A stretch of DNA of 64,000 bases from Tricholoma matsutake (Eukaryota > Basidiomycota > Agaricomycetes > Agaricales > Tricholomataceae), in NCBI GenBank assembly GCA_026075535.2, contig AP026549.1, positions 7,998,001-8,062,000 of the forward strand, in the 5' to 3' direction. The notes under the pieces were generated by a model, which did no database searches, was not told where the DNA came from, and was given only the letters and a program-made list of their open reading frames with translations. Below are positions 11,198-22,541 of this stretch, piece after piece. A program made the position numbers and the translations under genes. Every line of letters starts with the position of its first letter. Position 1 is the first letter of the stretch.

Positions 11198-11436
11198 ATG
11201 GGGGACTGCTACGTCAATATCGACCCAAAAGAACGCATGGAACTTCGTCTGCATGGAGTGCTTTTGATAGCAGGCAGGGTCGAGGAACATCAAGATGCTT
11301 GTGCCCGTTCGGTGAGTTGTCATTTCAATCTTCGTTCAATCTTTCTGATATTATTTTTCTGTTCGACTAGATCAGGATTATCCCTCAGTGCAGAGGAGAA
11401 GCAGCATGTACACCACGTCTTGATGCCATGTCCTGA
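11198..11436 (+). CDS. possible small two-exon hypothetical protein
   Basis: An ATG at 11198 opens a frame reading GDCYVNIDPKERMELRLHG and then LLIAGRVEEHQDACARS. A good donor gtgagt at 11312 and an acceptor gactag at 11370 delimit a 59-bp intron, after which the frame ends with TGA at 11434-11436. The product would be about 60 residues. I recognise no domain. Support is only the splice signals and fairly natural composition; it may equally be a fragment of a larger decayed gene. Confidence 0.2.
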
Positions 11437-12960
11437 ATCCCGTATCCAGTGAAGCTCACAATCACCTACTATCGGCCTCACGCACACATGCATGCACCAC
11501 CGCATTAGTCAATGCCCAGAGGCCTAGGACGGGAGTCCCTCCAAGAAGAATACCTGAGCCAAGCCGTCAGTTCTGTTATCTACACCGCCTCTTCTGGCAC
11601 CTGGAGACAGGTCAGGGTGCATGTGTTTCCCCATGATGACAACGAAGAAGACCTAGCTTTGCTGACTCGCGTCCAACCTCCGTCGTTCTCTACCCTCCCT
11701 CTCCGACTCTGCCTCCTTCGCTATAGTCTAAGAATATAGCACTTGTGATTCAGATGGCTGCATCCTCCTGTTCCTTCCCATCCTTCCAATGTTCACTCAT
11801 CTCTATCCCATCTGACTCGGAGATCCATTCACCTTCACCTCCTTGCTCTGCACACACCAACAACGTTGGCATCCAATGAAACTAGTGAAGAATTTACACC
11901 GAGATACATGCCCGCGAGCCAGGCCAGGGGAGTGGGACATTGACACCGATCACTGGCAAGGGGCTGTATGGTTGTAAGGGGCAGGGCAGCGGGGAAACGT
12001 GTAAACGTCAGAAAAGGTCCAGTTCTGAAAGTTCGAGGTGGGGGGAGAGGCGGAGCGGGGAGACGGACTGCTCTGATAACGGAGGGACAGTTAGGGGGTT
12101 CAATAGTGTTTGGTGGACAGGATCACTGGCACGTTGTCAGTGTTTCTTATCAACTCTGTTTGACCCATCCTGATAATAATTTAGTTGCCGTCCCACATTC
12201 CGTATACCCCATATCCATTACTCTCAAACGCCGGCGCGACCTCACGCAAATGCGGGTGCACGACCTCTTTCGAATCGAGCGGAATGACGGATTCCTTGTC
12301 TGTATTGCCACTCTCTCTGCCCTTAGCTCACGACTACCCGACATGGCAAGGCAAGGCAGGACAGGACGGGACGGGACAAGACGGGGCAAGACGGTGCAAG
12401 GTGGACGGGGCAAAGCATAACGGGGCAGGGCAAAGCATGGCAGGGTGGGGCGCTATCGTCCCAAAGTCAAACCAGCCACTGTCCACCCACACTAGCAGGA
12501 GGGTGCCCAACCCATTCGCGGTAGATCAGGCCATTCTACACACCACCTCCCACCACCAATAGCATTCAACAATACACCACTTCCACCTCAACCACGCATA
12601 CCTATCTACAAGTGAAGAATTCGTGCTGGGATATGAGAGCTGTGTCGAACTCACGTGTCTTCCGTCGTAACTATTTCATCTCATTTATTTTTAGTCTATA
12701 CAGTTGCGGAACACCATATCCCGTTCCGTTACTTATTCCGTTTATTCGTACAACACTACCTCAGTGTTTGACCACCACACTGAGGTTTCCTCGTTATTCT
12801 ATTCTAGCTCACGTTTCTGGTTACTCTGCAATTTTTGAGAGGTTATGGGCCCTGAAGATATATCCGACATGTCTTCGACTCCCAACAATCAGGTATCATC
12901 GCTTCCTAAACTTCGAAGTCAGCAGCGGTAATGTATAGGAAAGGAAGGCACTAACCGGCA
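11437..12960. other. unassigned region with a GC-rich minisatellite at 12345-12455
   Basis: No recognisable coding sequence. At 12345-12455 a degenerate ggcaaggcaggacaggacgg / ggggcaaagc repeat (roughly 10-bp period) makes artefactual frames. The remainder is unique-looking sequence with no clear signals. Confidence 0.4.
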
Positions 12961-13822
12961 AAGGTGCTGAGGTACCACTTGGGAAATTTGGCATCATACA
13001 CATCCTTTGAGGCGGAGGTGGTAGGAGCCATACTAGGCGTGTGGATGATCAGATCGGAACACATCGTGGAACGACTACCAATATCTGTACTGACAGACAG
13101 CCAGGCCTTCATCAAGAGAACTAAGTCGTGCAAGGCTACCTCTGCGCAGTATCTAATTGAAACCTTCCTATCAGCTGCAGACAACATCAATCCAGGCAAC
13201 ACAGACCCTGCCTCCAAGTGGTTCCATTTGGCGTGGATCTCAGTGGTGTGCAGGGGAACGAAAAAGTGGATGAAGAAGCCAAAAAAGCAGCACAAGGTGA
13301 CTCGAGCCCATCCCATAGACTCCCACTGTTATTACGAAGTGGACTCCCGAGGAGCGCAGCCATGGTAAAGCAGAAGTATCATGCCAATCTGAAGAATAGA
13401 TGGAAAGCCATGTGGCTGGAATCACCACAACAACTGAAGCTGAGCCGTCTTGACCCAGATTTCTCATACAGTCGATACGCTAATATGCAGGCCAATTTAA
13501 GGAGGCACCAGATTAGCCTCCTGATGCAAATATGCACACATCCCACTAAACTACTACCTACACCGGATGAAGAAAGTCAACACGAGTGACTGCGACGTGT
13601 GCCAAGGAAGAGGGTTGCCCACCAGGGAAACCATCACTCACTTCCTCTTCAAATGCGAGGCCTATAACAAAGAATGGCACAAGTTAGACTGCAAAATGTG
13701 AAGGGACTCAAGGAACCTCTCCACTTTGTTGAGCACTGAGAAGGGCATGAAGGCTCTAGTCAGTTATATAACTAAGACCAGGAGGTTATGTCACACCAGA
13801 GGTGAATACTTAGTTTCTTGAA
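12961..13822 (+). pseudogene. 3' end of a non-LTR (LINE) retrotransposon: RNase H domain and C-terminus
   Basis: The frame at 12964 reads YTSFEAEVVGAILGVW, with the Glu of RNase H motif 2, then VLTDSQAFI, with the catalytic Asp. A frame change near 13220 continues with GVQGNEKVDEEAKKAAQG, the conserved last RNase H segment (G.EGNE.AD). Downstream, 13560-13690 gives a Cys-rich SDCDVCQGRGL...ITHFLFKCEAY, the zinc-finger-like C-terminus of fungal LINE ORF2. RT and endonuclease are absent, as expected for a 5'-truncated copy. Frameshifts show it is dead. Confidence 0.7.
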
Positions 13823-14080
13823 GAACTCTTACTGGCATGCAATCACACAGCAGTACTGCGATATCACGGTCTTATAACTCATTATCACCTCAAAATGAAA
13901 CCAGCCTGTGACACAGGGGAGGACGAATATACAAAGTACATGATGACTACGAAAGCTGAGACAGCCGAAACACATGCCTACAACATCCACCTTGTGCCTG
14001 CCAGCAAATGGCCAGGCACTTAACAGACACACACAACCCAAGTTGGTGAAAATTCCATGTGAAGGGGTGAAGAGGGTCGA

Positions 14081-14518
14081 TGTAAGGGGACTAGGGGGTG
14101 CCCCATGTGTTTCTCCTATTTTTTACATTTGTCCTATATTTTTCCTCACTTCATTTCCTCCTATTCTTCATTTTCTATGATTGTTCCTTATTTTATTACT
14201 AATTTCCCTTTCTATTTCATTTGTGCATGTTGATAGTTTTATATTTAGAGGCAGAGTACCTTTCCAACATCTACCCCTTGGTATGATGTCATTTGGCAGC
14301 CTTGATCTGCCTATCTCTGCCTTTTCTATTTTTAGGCTATTATTTGATGTTTGCAATCTTCACATATACTGGGCATTGGCAAGGGGGTCCTTAGAGTTTT
14401 CTCTTTGGATTTCCCTTTGCTAGGTGCACCTCCACTCCCTGTAATATGTACCATAATTTTAACTTCAGATTTCCCTTTGCTAGTCCACTAATCAAGTGGC
14501 CTCTAGGTTGCCCTTGTA
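14081..14518 (+). mobile_element. 438-bp solo LTR of the young Gypsy family
   Basis: It starts TGTAAGGGGACTA and ends CCCTTGTA, and is collinear with the LTRs at 42396-42821 and 48001-48426. The flanks gtcga (14076-14080) and gttga (14519-14523) form a 5-bp target duplication with one CpG-to-TpG change. No internal sequence adjoins it, so it is a solo LTR formed by recombination. Confidence 0.85.
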
Positions 14519-14523
14519 GTTGA

Positions 14524-14795
14524 AGGAGGTCCCACAGTCCTAAATGGTACAGGTACTGGACCTCAGAGGGAGTGATTGCCCAGGGCATGCCATCTGAGGG
14601 GCAAGGACTGGGGCGAGGGCGGGGCAATGGGGCCTCGAGTAGATACTCAAACATGTAAAGACTGTTGGGCATACCCTGAGAGGCCATTAAAATGACACAA
14701 AAAATAAAATAAAAATAAAAACTTTGAAGTGACAGTTCCAATTGGGCTACATATTCCAAGTGGATCTTGAACTACCTTACTTCAAAGGGGCTACA
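14524..14795 (+). pseudogene. left part of a Copia gag (UBN2-type) split by Gypsy-1
   Basis: The last 75 bases encode SSNWATYSKWILNYLTSKG, the start of the UBN2/gag domain of Copia elements. This continues across the Gypsy-1 insertion at 22542 with QHVMGTAHKLESLQES in a matching frame. The target duplication is ctaca (14791-14795) and ctacg (22542-22546). The first 180 bases are not assigned. Confidence 0.7.
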
Positions 14796-15196
14796 TGTTA
14801 GGAAACCACCCCATTACCTAATAAAATTTCATTTTTATTTTATTATGTCGAATTATGCTACATGATGCCAAATGATGCTACACTTTGATAGCGTGAGAAT
14901 TTTATTTCACATGCATCAAAATGTACGCGCATGTATGAGTGCATTGGTAACAACAATGTACAATATATATAACATAGTATATAAACCCTAAATATATGCC
15001 TAGGGGACCCCAGTTGTGTTCTCTTAGGTATTCCACCTATGTTTTTGGTGTGAAAGGCCTTTCTCAACCAACTCATCTATTAATAACCCCTTGCATCAAA
15101 ACCATCAATTCCCCATCATGAGTGCAGATCCTGCCCCCTTCTTGTAGAGAGAACCCACATGGTCTTAGCTAGCAGATAGTGGGTGTCACCCTAACA
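14796..15196 (+). repeat. Gypsy-1 5' LTR
   Basis: 401 bp, TGTTAGG...CCTAACA, with a TATAAA-like motif near 14980. It is preceded by ctaca. Relative to the 3' LTR it carries many TG or CA where the partner has CG. A 204-bp internally deleted relative is at 40851-41054. Confidence 0.9.
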
Positions 15197-15693
15197 GAAG
15201 AACACAACTACCCATATCAGTGCACCTTCTCTTACTTGTGCATATGTCATTGTTTCACCATGCCACATCTAATAACTCATCCTTTCAGCACGAGCCGGAA
15301 GTACTTGTATATACATAATCTACCTTTTCTTCTGTAAGCTGATGCCAGGCCTCACCTTACATTGCAACTGCCAGTGATCAAGAGGCAGCGCTCATCATTA
15401 GGACAGCTGCAACCAGACAACCGATTGGATCTGGTTTAGTTACAATTTACATCACTCTATTCAGATGACTATTTTAGTTACAAGCCGAATTCAGTGTTAT
15501 CTCCAAGATCAGGCACTGTTGGAAGGGTTATTGATCCAAAGTGTCAAATTAGGTGCCTGACAAACAATGATCGATCGACGAACAATTGACGAACAATTGA
15601 CGAATGATCACGTGTCCCATAAACGTTTGGAGAGGTCCCAAAGAACCAATCTTGAATTTGTCAAAGAAGTGATTCATCACAGATTTTACAATT

Positions 15694-17479
15694 ATGTCCG
15701 AACCTTCAACTTCTAATCCTGGCCCTAATCCTGTTCCCACACCAGCACTAGAGGTGAAAATTGATGCGCTCACAGTGCAAATGTCTCAATTAGTGTCAGT
15801 GTTGGCAGCATCACAGCCCAGACAAGTGGAAGTACAGCCAGAGACAACAGGAGAAAGAGATGATGAGATGGAGGAGATGGTGGAGTGGATATTGCAGGAG
15901 GATGAGATGGTGGAGAAATCCAGAAATGGAAAAGCGCACTTACCTAAGTACACACCCCCGCAAATCTTTGACGGTACCATGGAGAATACAAAATCCTTCA
16001 TCAGCTCTATAGTATTGTACATCCATGGGAGGAAGCCAGAGTTTGTACAGCTGTCAAGAACCATTCCTCGCCCGATTGGAACCCACATTCCATCCGACTC
16101 TTTCCCACACATCTAACCCAACATCTGTCTACTCCTTCCGATTTCGTTCTCAGCCACCTTGCACTGCCCACACTGCTGTGCACCAGGCTGCCTTCCAAGG
16201 CTGCCATCTCTATTGCAAATTCGACTATGGATTCCTGTGCAGCTCCTGCTAGATAATTTATCTACACAGTCAACACACTGCTGCAATCTTCGTTCCTGTT
16301 CTGCATTATTCTGGACCACAGTATTTAAGCTTAGTTAGTTTCACCTTGTATTCCTCAGTTCATATATCGACATAGACTCAACTTTAACTTGTCAATCTAA
16401 ATCTCATTCTACTCCTACCTTTGTCCTCTAAGAGTCTGAATTCCATTTTGACTCGACCTCTAGTCTCCCTCTGAAGTTCTAGTCTCATCTGAACTTAACC
16501 TAAGTCCCTCCATACTCCTCCCCACATTTACCTGCACTTTCCCGCTCCTACCCCTAAACTTTTGACTTGAAATTAGGACACCAGACGAGGTGAAGGGCGC
16601 AGCCTCTTACAAGCTGAAGCCAAGTCCTTTCTGTTTCCCCTCCTGCAGAATCCGCATCAACCCAACAACTCCCGCTATTATCACCCGCAGTGTCCAATCG
16701 GATTCTGACGAGCCCTCTCAGATCAGTTCTTAACAATAGCCGAGTCTAGGATTATGTTTGCTCTCTCGTACATCCAGGGGGGGAAAGCACAGTTCTGGAG
16801 AAACGAGGCTATTAATCAAATTGCCATGGGAAATAAACCATTTGCAACCTTCAAGGAATTTCTGGAGAGATTGGAGGCACAGTTTGGAGACCCTAATCCA
16901 AAGGCAACAGCCAATGCTAAATTAAAAACCATGCACCAAGGTTCCCTAACAGTGGATGAATTTATTTTGCAGTTCAAAGCAGAAGCTTCGCAAACAGACA
17001 TGGGAGAAGCCACATTGGTAGAGTTTTTGAAAGCAGGATTAAATCCCTCTTTATTCAAGTCTATCTACCGGCTACCTTCTATGCCAGAGAAGTTGGATGA
17101 GTGGTATAATTGGGCAATGCGCCTTGACTGGCAATATCAGCAGGAACAGGCAGAGTCAAAGTTGATGTATGGAAGTAGTAAATTTGGAAAGTCATCAGGA
17201 GGAAAGTCTGAGAAAGGAAATTCGCCTCAGGTGCAAGCTCCAAGGGCACAGCCACCACCCATGACAGTGACACATATAGTTATGGAGTCAGCAGCACCAG
17301 CAGAGGCAATGGAGGTTGATCAAGCAGGAAGACGAGCCCCACTTAAATGTTTTAACTATGGGCAGTTAGGACACATTTCTAGGAATTGTAGGCAGAAAAG
17401 AAAGATTAGGGAAGCTACAATCAAGGAAGTGAAGCTGGAGGAAGGCAAGCAGAAGAATTTTGTGGAAGAGTCCCAGTGA
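15694..17479 (+). pseudogene. Gypsy-1 gag, interrupted by a solo LTR
   Basis: The N-terminal part (15694-16050) opens MSEPSTSNPGPN and runs through an acidic region to PPQIFDGTMENTKSFIS, the start of the capsid (retrotrans_gag-like) domain. It resumes at 16754 with MFALSYIQGGKAQFWRNEA and continues through QFGDPNPKATANAKL. The zinc knuckle near 17350 reads CFNYGQLGHISRNC: the second Cys is replaced by Tyr, so the CCHC finger is broken. The 684-bp solo LTR at 16052-16735 splits the gene, and a base is missing at the junction. Confidence 0.8.
16052..16735. mobile_element. 684-bp solo LTR nested in Gypsy-1 gag
   Basis: The ends TGTCAAGAAC (16052) and GTTCTTAACA (16735) are inverted repeats with one mismatch. 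The target duplication is acagc (16047-16051) and atagc (16736-16740), differing by one C/T. The sequence between is non-coding and lacks other retroelement parts, so it is a solo LTR of a family not otherwise present here. Confidence 0.8.
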
Positions 17480-17703
17480 AGGTTTCCCCATTGGTGACCC
17501 AGAATCGTTACAATGTATTAGTATCCGAGGAAACCCAGAGCAAATCAGAAAAGGAAATCAAGGAGGAGTACAACCATTCTGAATCACATGACGAAAAGGA
17601 GTACAACTGTTGTCAATCATGTGACAAAGAAAATTGTCACACATCATTTCCAAAAACCCCTAAATTCTTTATTCGCTCTGCGTGAATAGAACCCAAAATC
17701 ACC

Positions 17704-20313
17704 TTGACTGTGGGACTGAAGACAGTGGACATGCATGCAGTGATTGATGTGGAAGCATTGCTTGATAGTGGTGCTACAGGATTATTTATTAATTGGTCCT
17801 TAATTACTGGAAATGGTATTAACACACGCAAGCTGGCACAACCTATAATGGTGTACAATATTGACGGAACAGTCAATCATGGAGGAACTATCAAGCAGGA
17901 GGTGACTATGGTACTAAGGTATCAGGAGTATCAGGAGCAATTGCACAAAGGATACATACAACCTTCGAAATCACCACAGATGTCACCAATATTCTTCATG
18001 CCAAAGAAAGACCAAAGGAAGAGGATGTGTACAGATTATAGGTATCTGAATGAGTGGACAGTGAAGAACGCGTACCCCCTGCCATTGATCTCAGAAATAA
18101 TTGACAAGGTGGGAAAAGCCAAGGTCTTTACAAAATTGGATTTACAATGGGGATACAACAATGTACAAATAAAGAAAGGAGATGAGTGGAAGGCTGCATT
18201 TGCCACGCGTCGAGGATCCTTCGAGCCACTTGTCATGTTTTTTGGGATGACTAATAGTCCCCTGACCTTTCAAAATATGATGAACGACATTTTCAAGGAC
18301 ATAATAGACAAAGGCGTGGTAATAATATTTATTGACGACATTCTGATATTCATGGAGGATGAAGAGAATCATGAGGCGATAGTGCAGGAGGTGCTATGGA
18401 GGTTGGCAGAGAATGATCTATTTTTGAAACCAGAGAAGTGTGTGTTTGGGGCAAGCGAGATTGAGTTCCTAGGATTATTGATCAGCCCTGACAGGATCAA
18501 AATGGATCTGATCAAGGTACAGGCAATCACAGATTGGCCTGCGCCCACCTGTGTCAAAAAGGTTCAAGCCTTCTTGGGACTCGCAAATTATTATCGTTGC
18601 TTTGTGCACAATTTTTCTAAAATTGCCGCACCCTTACATAACCTTATGTGAAAAGGAGTAGTATGGAGGTGGGGAGAGCAGCAGCAGACAGTGTTTGAGG
18701 AGTTGAAGAGGAAGTTTATGGAGGGACCAATATTAGCCCCAGTAGATTTCACACGCCCTTTGCGAGTGGAATCTGATGCATCCAATTTTGCTACTGGAGC
18801 AGTATTATCAATGCTGTGCAAAGATGACAAATGGCATCCTTGTGCATATTTGTCCCGAGGGTTGAATGATGTGGAGAGGAATTATGATGTGCATGACAAA
18901 GAGATGTTGGGGATAATATGAGCATTGGAGGCATGGAGGCATTATTTGGAGGGATGTACGCATCAGATTGAGATCTGGATGGATCATCAAAATCTGCAAT
19001 ACTTCATGTCTGCTACAAAGCTTAATTGCTGGCAAGCGCATTGGGCACTATTCCTATCACGTTTCAATTTTCACTTGGTCCACAAAGCAGGAAGCTTAAT
19101 GAGGAAAGCAGATGCATTATCCAGACGTATTGATCATAAAAGGGGGGTGGAGGAGGACAATAAGAATGTTACCTTGCTCAAACCCGAATACTTTCGCATT
19201 TGTGCTATGTGTCAAGGGCATCTATTAATAGATAGCTTGGAAACAGAAATGTTGTCTAAAATTAGACAATGTTCAGAAATGGACGATGAAGTAGTGGAAG
19301 CCATGAAAGCTCTGAAGGGAGAGAAGAAAGGTAATATCAAAGGAGATGAATGGGCTGAGGAACAAGGGTTGGTGTTGTTTCAAGGAAAAGTGTATGTACC
19401 AAAGGATCAGGATTTGCAAAGGGAGATCGTCCGGTTACATCATAATACGCCGACTGCCAGACACCCAGGAAGATGGAAGACATTGGAATTAGTAATGAGA
19501 AATTATTGGTGGCCCAGAATTTCAAAGTATGTGTTGGGGTATGTGGATGGATGTGATACGTGCATGAGGGGGAAGAAATTTCCAGAAAAACCTGCAGGAA
19601 AATTAATGCCAAACCCTATACCTAAAGCACCGTGGCGAGATATATCTGTGGATTTTATTACTGGATTACCTGAGGCTCAAGGGTATGATGCAATATTCAT
19701 AGTATGCGACCGCTTCACAAAGGAGGTCCATATTATTCCTACTACTACAGAAACCTCATCATTAGGCTTGGTGTGCCTCTATCTAAATCAGGTATGGCGG
19801 TTACATGGGTTACCCAATACTGTTATCTCCAATCATGGACCACAATTTGCTTCCGCATTTATGCGAGAGCTGAACAACATATTGGGAATTCAAACTAAAT
19901 TATCTACAGCATATCACCTGCAGACTGATGGGCAGACAGAGAGAATGAACCAGGAGTTGGAGCAGTACCTACGTATGTTTGTCAACTACCGACAAACCGA
20001 ATGGCTGGCAATTGCCGAATTTTCCCACAATAACAAATTCCATTCAGCTACTCGTATGTCACCCTTTTTTGCGAATTATGGATATCATCCTCACATGGGA
20101 GTAGAACCCAGAAGGGAAGTCAAAGTACAGTCGGTAGAAGACTTTGTATCTAAGATGCAAAAGGTACAGAGGTGGCATTGAAGAAAGCACGTGATGACAT
20201 GATGCGACATGCAGATCGTACTCGAGCATGCACTCCAGAGTACAAAGTTGGTGACTTGGTGTGGCTAAGTACCAAGGACCTGAATATTCCACGACCTTTG
20301 AGGAAACTTATGG
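17704..20313 (+). pseudogene. Gypsy-1 pol: protease, RT, RNase H, integrase
   Basis: The protease site is ALLDSGATGLFIN (17757). The RT has RMCTDYRYLN, LDLQWGYNN and the catalytic box IFIDDILIF (18335). A TGA at 18649 and a TGA at 18919 (IIxALEAW, expected Arg) interrupt RT/RNase H. RNase H carries ESDASNFATGAVL. The integrase has an HHxxxTxxHPGR...CDTCM zinc-binding domain, but its second catalytic Asp is lost: SNHGPQF instead of the usual SDxGPQF. A large in-frame-looking deletion joins the protease C-terminus directly to YQEQLHKGYIQPSKSP. Another frame break lies near 20165. Confidence 0.85.
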
Positions 20314-21662
20314 TGATAGGTCCACCTTGTCGTTCAAGCTCGGAAAACAGATCTACAATTGTTGTCAAAGCTCTACGAGCCCATACAAGCCCCTCCAAAC
20401 TTCTATGAACCCCTCTGAAGCTCTATGAACCTCTACAAGGTCACGAAAATGCTTCGAAATTCTTCGCGACACCTCGAAGTTCTTTGTATGCCTTTGGCTG
20501 CCATAGTATAACTCCCCCAACCTTTGGACAGCTCAGGATATACACTTGGAGCATCGTCAATGGGTTCCAAACCAGTATCGAGCAATATCACAGTGATATT
20601 GGCCTTCGAACAAGTCCGATATTTCCTTGACCGACCTCGAAAATCATCGAACATCGCAAATCAACATTGGACACTATATTGCTATCTGAATACTCATTGC
20701 ACACATGCCAGACATATCCCCTACCATCGTCAAACATCATCAAATGTGGTTGAGCATTGTCGAGCATCATCGAGCATCATTGAGCATCATTGAGCATCGG
20801 TGAGCATCATCAAGAGACTGTGAGCGACATCGGGCACTGCATTTGTTATCTATATGGTGGAAGACCATGCACTAGGACATATTCCAACTTGTGCTCAAAC
20901 CTGCTGATAGTAGGTCAGCCTCATTCCAAGTCCCTATCATGCACAGAACCCACTGGATGCATTATTGTGAGACTTAGCACAGTTTATACACAAAGGACAG
21001 TCCCCTTTTAGTTCTATACCCTTTATTATTCTTTCATCATATGATATATATCTTTCCTGTTCGGATTCCAGTCTCCTTTTTGGCCTTGTGCCTTAACTCA
21101 TATCTTTTGCCTCATGTTCTACACATGTTCTCTAGCCTTTTTAGGTACTTTCTTTATTTTATATAAGAAGATGTACTAGATACAAAGAAAAACAAGAAAG
21201 TCGTCATCTTCCTCCCAGATCACAGTGATTTGAGAGTTCGGTTTAGTCTTATTCAGTCTGAAGTTTGGTGTTTTATGCTAAACTTCCTCAAAATTCCTCA
21301 AAATTCCTCACATTACACTATTTTCGCTCTCGCTTCCCTCGATTAGCCTTTTCTTCACTTCTACTACTCATCTAGTCCCCTGATCTTGCATCTGAACATA
21401 TCTGCGCACTCGAAATTCCTCGAAACCTCTTCAAAAAATATCACGACATCTCGAAAATCATTGCAACACCTCGAAAATCATCACAAGTCCTCGAAACACA
21501 TTCTTTTAGCCTCGGACTGCTTTGACAAGCAGTTGTTTTATGACTATTTGACAGTCAGTCTGACAGGTGACATCTAGAGGGCCTCGCACCCTTCCTCTAA
21601 CTCGTGTTATACCATCTGAAGCCATTTTGTGGGTTTTGTTTGGGTTTCCAGGTTGAGCATCA
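20314..21662 (+). mobile_element. 1349-bp LTR-like unit inserted in Gypsy-1
   Basis: The unit runs TGATAGGTCC...GAGCATCA and interrupts the Gypsy-1 frame just before the chromodomain linker. An inverted copy of the same length lies at 59302-60650 in an unrelated site, which fixes both boundaries. It contains short tandem runs (gagcatcatt at 20758-20815; ctcgaaaatcat at 21420-21500) and a TATATAAG box near 21160, as an LTR would. No clean target duplication was found here. Confidence 0.75.
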
Positions 21663-22166
21663 TCAACCGAGAAACAAGTTGGCCCATATGCGATCTCTAA
21701 AGTGATCTTGCCTAATGCGGTAGTGCTAAAATTACCCTGATCATTCAAGATTGATCCCGAGATTAACATATCCCGCCTATGCCCTTACTGCCCACCCACT
21801 ATTCCTGGCCAACAAACTACTCCGCAACCTCCGATAATAGTAGAAGGTGCTCCAGAATACATAGTTGAAGAAATTCTAGACTCACGTCTTTGACGGAACA
21901 AATTGGAGTTCTTAATAAAGTGGAAAAACTATACCGACAAAAATAATTCATGGGAACCCGAAGAGAATTGTAAGCAAGCGTGTAACGCGATTGCCCAATT
22001 CTTTAAACGTAATCCGAATGCTCCGTGTCGCATTGCGAGAATGGTGTATGAGGGGATGAAATTCCGGCCTTACCAAATTTCACAGAGGGGACAGATGCAA
22101 TATTTTCTCACCTGGAAGTCGAGGCATAAAAGGGGGGTAATGTTAGGAAACCACCCCATTACCTAA
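21663..22166 (+). pseudogene. Gypsy-1 pol C-terminus with chromodomain
   Basis: After the 1349-bp insertion the frame resumes with EKQVGPYAISKVILPNAVV, then a chromodomain: EYIVEEILDSRL, stop, RNKLEFLIKWKNYTDKNNSW. The interrupting TGA (21891-21893) stands where the family has Arg, and a TGA at 21738 follows the same pattern. In this class of Gypsy elements the chromodomain is thought to steer integration to heterochromatin by binding modified histone tails. Confidence 0.8.
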
Positions 22167-22541
22167 TAAAATTTCATTTTTATTTTATTATGTTGAATTA
22201 CGCTACATGATGCCAAATGACGCTACACTTTGATAGCATGAGAATTTTATTTTGCACGCATCAAAATGTACGTACATGTATGAGTGCGTTGGTAACAACA
22301 ATGTACAATATATGTAACATAGTATATAAACGCTAAATATACACCTAGGGGACCCCAGTTGTGTTCTCTTAGGTATTCCACCTATGTTTTTGGTGTGAAA
22401 GGCCTTTCTCAACCAACTCATCTATTAATAACCCCTTGCATCAAAACCATCAATTCCCCATCATGAGTGCAGATCCCGCCCCCTTCTTGTAGAGAGAACC
22501 CGCACGGTCTTAGCTAGCAGATAGTGGGTGTCACCCTAACA
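22128..22541 (+). repeat. Gypsy-1 polypurine tract (22128-22140) and 3' LTR (22141-22541)
   Basis: aaaaggggggtaa directly precedes TGTTAGG. The LTR is 401 bp, the same length as its partner. It is followed by ctacg, matching ctaca before the 5' LTR except for one CpG-to-CpA change. Confidence 0.9.

Larger units (their letters stand above)
14796..22541 (+). mobile_element. Gypsy-1: full-length but dead Ty3/Gypsy element with chromodomain
   Basis: Two 401-bp LTRs (14796-15196 and 22141-22541; TGTTAGG...CCTAACA) flank gag, protease, RT, RNase H, integrase and a chromodomain. The polypurine tract aaaaggggggtaa lies at 22128-22140. The element is interrupted by a solo LTR (16052-16735) and a 1349-bp LTR-like unit (20314-21662). 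By eye the LTRs differ at about 17 sites, nearly all transitions at CpG-derived positions. It sits inside a Copia gag, and the flanking reading frame is restored when it is removed. Confidence 0.9.

Noticed and set aside
11950..12420. 150-codon frame on the plus strand
   Set aside because: Covers a GC-rich degenerate repeat giving Arg/Gly-rich sequence; opposing frames are equally long and no domain is visible.
12612..12938. 108-codon frame before the LINE fragment
   Set aside because: No recognisable motif and no continuity with the RNase H frame; could be unrelated intergenic sequence.
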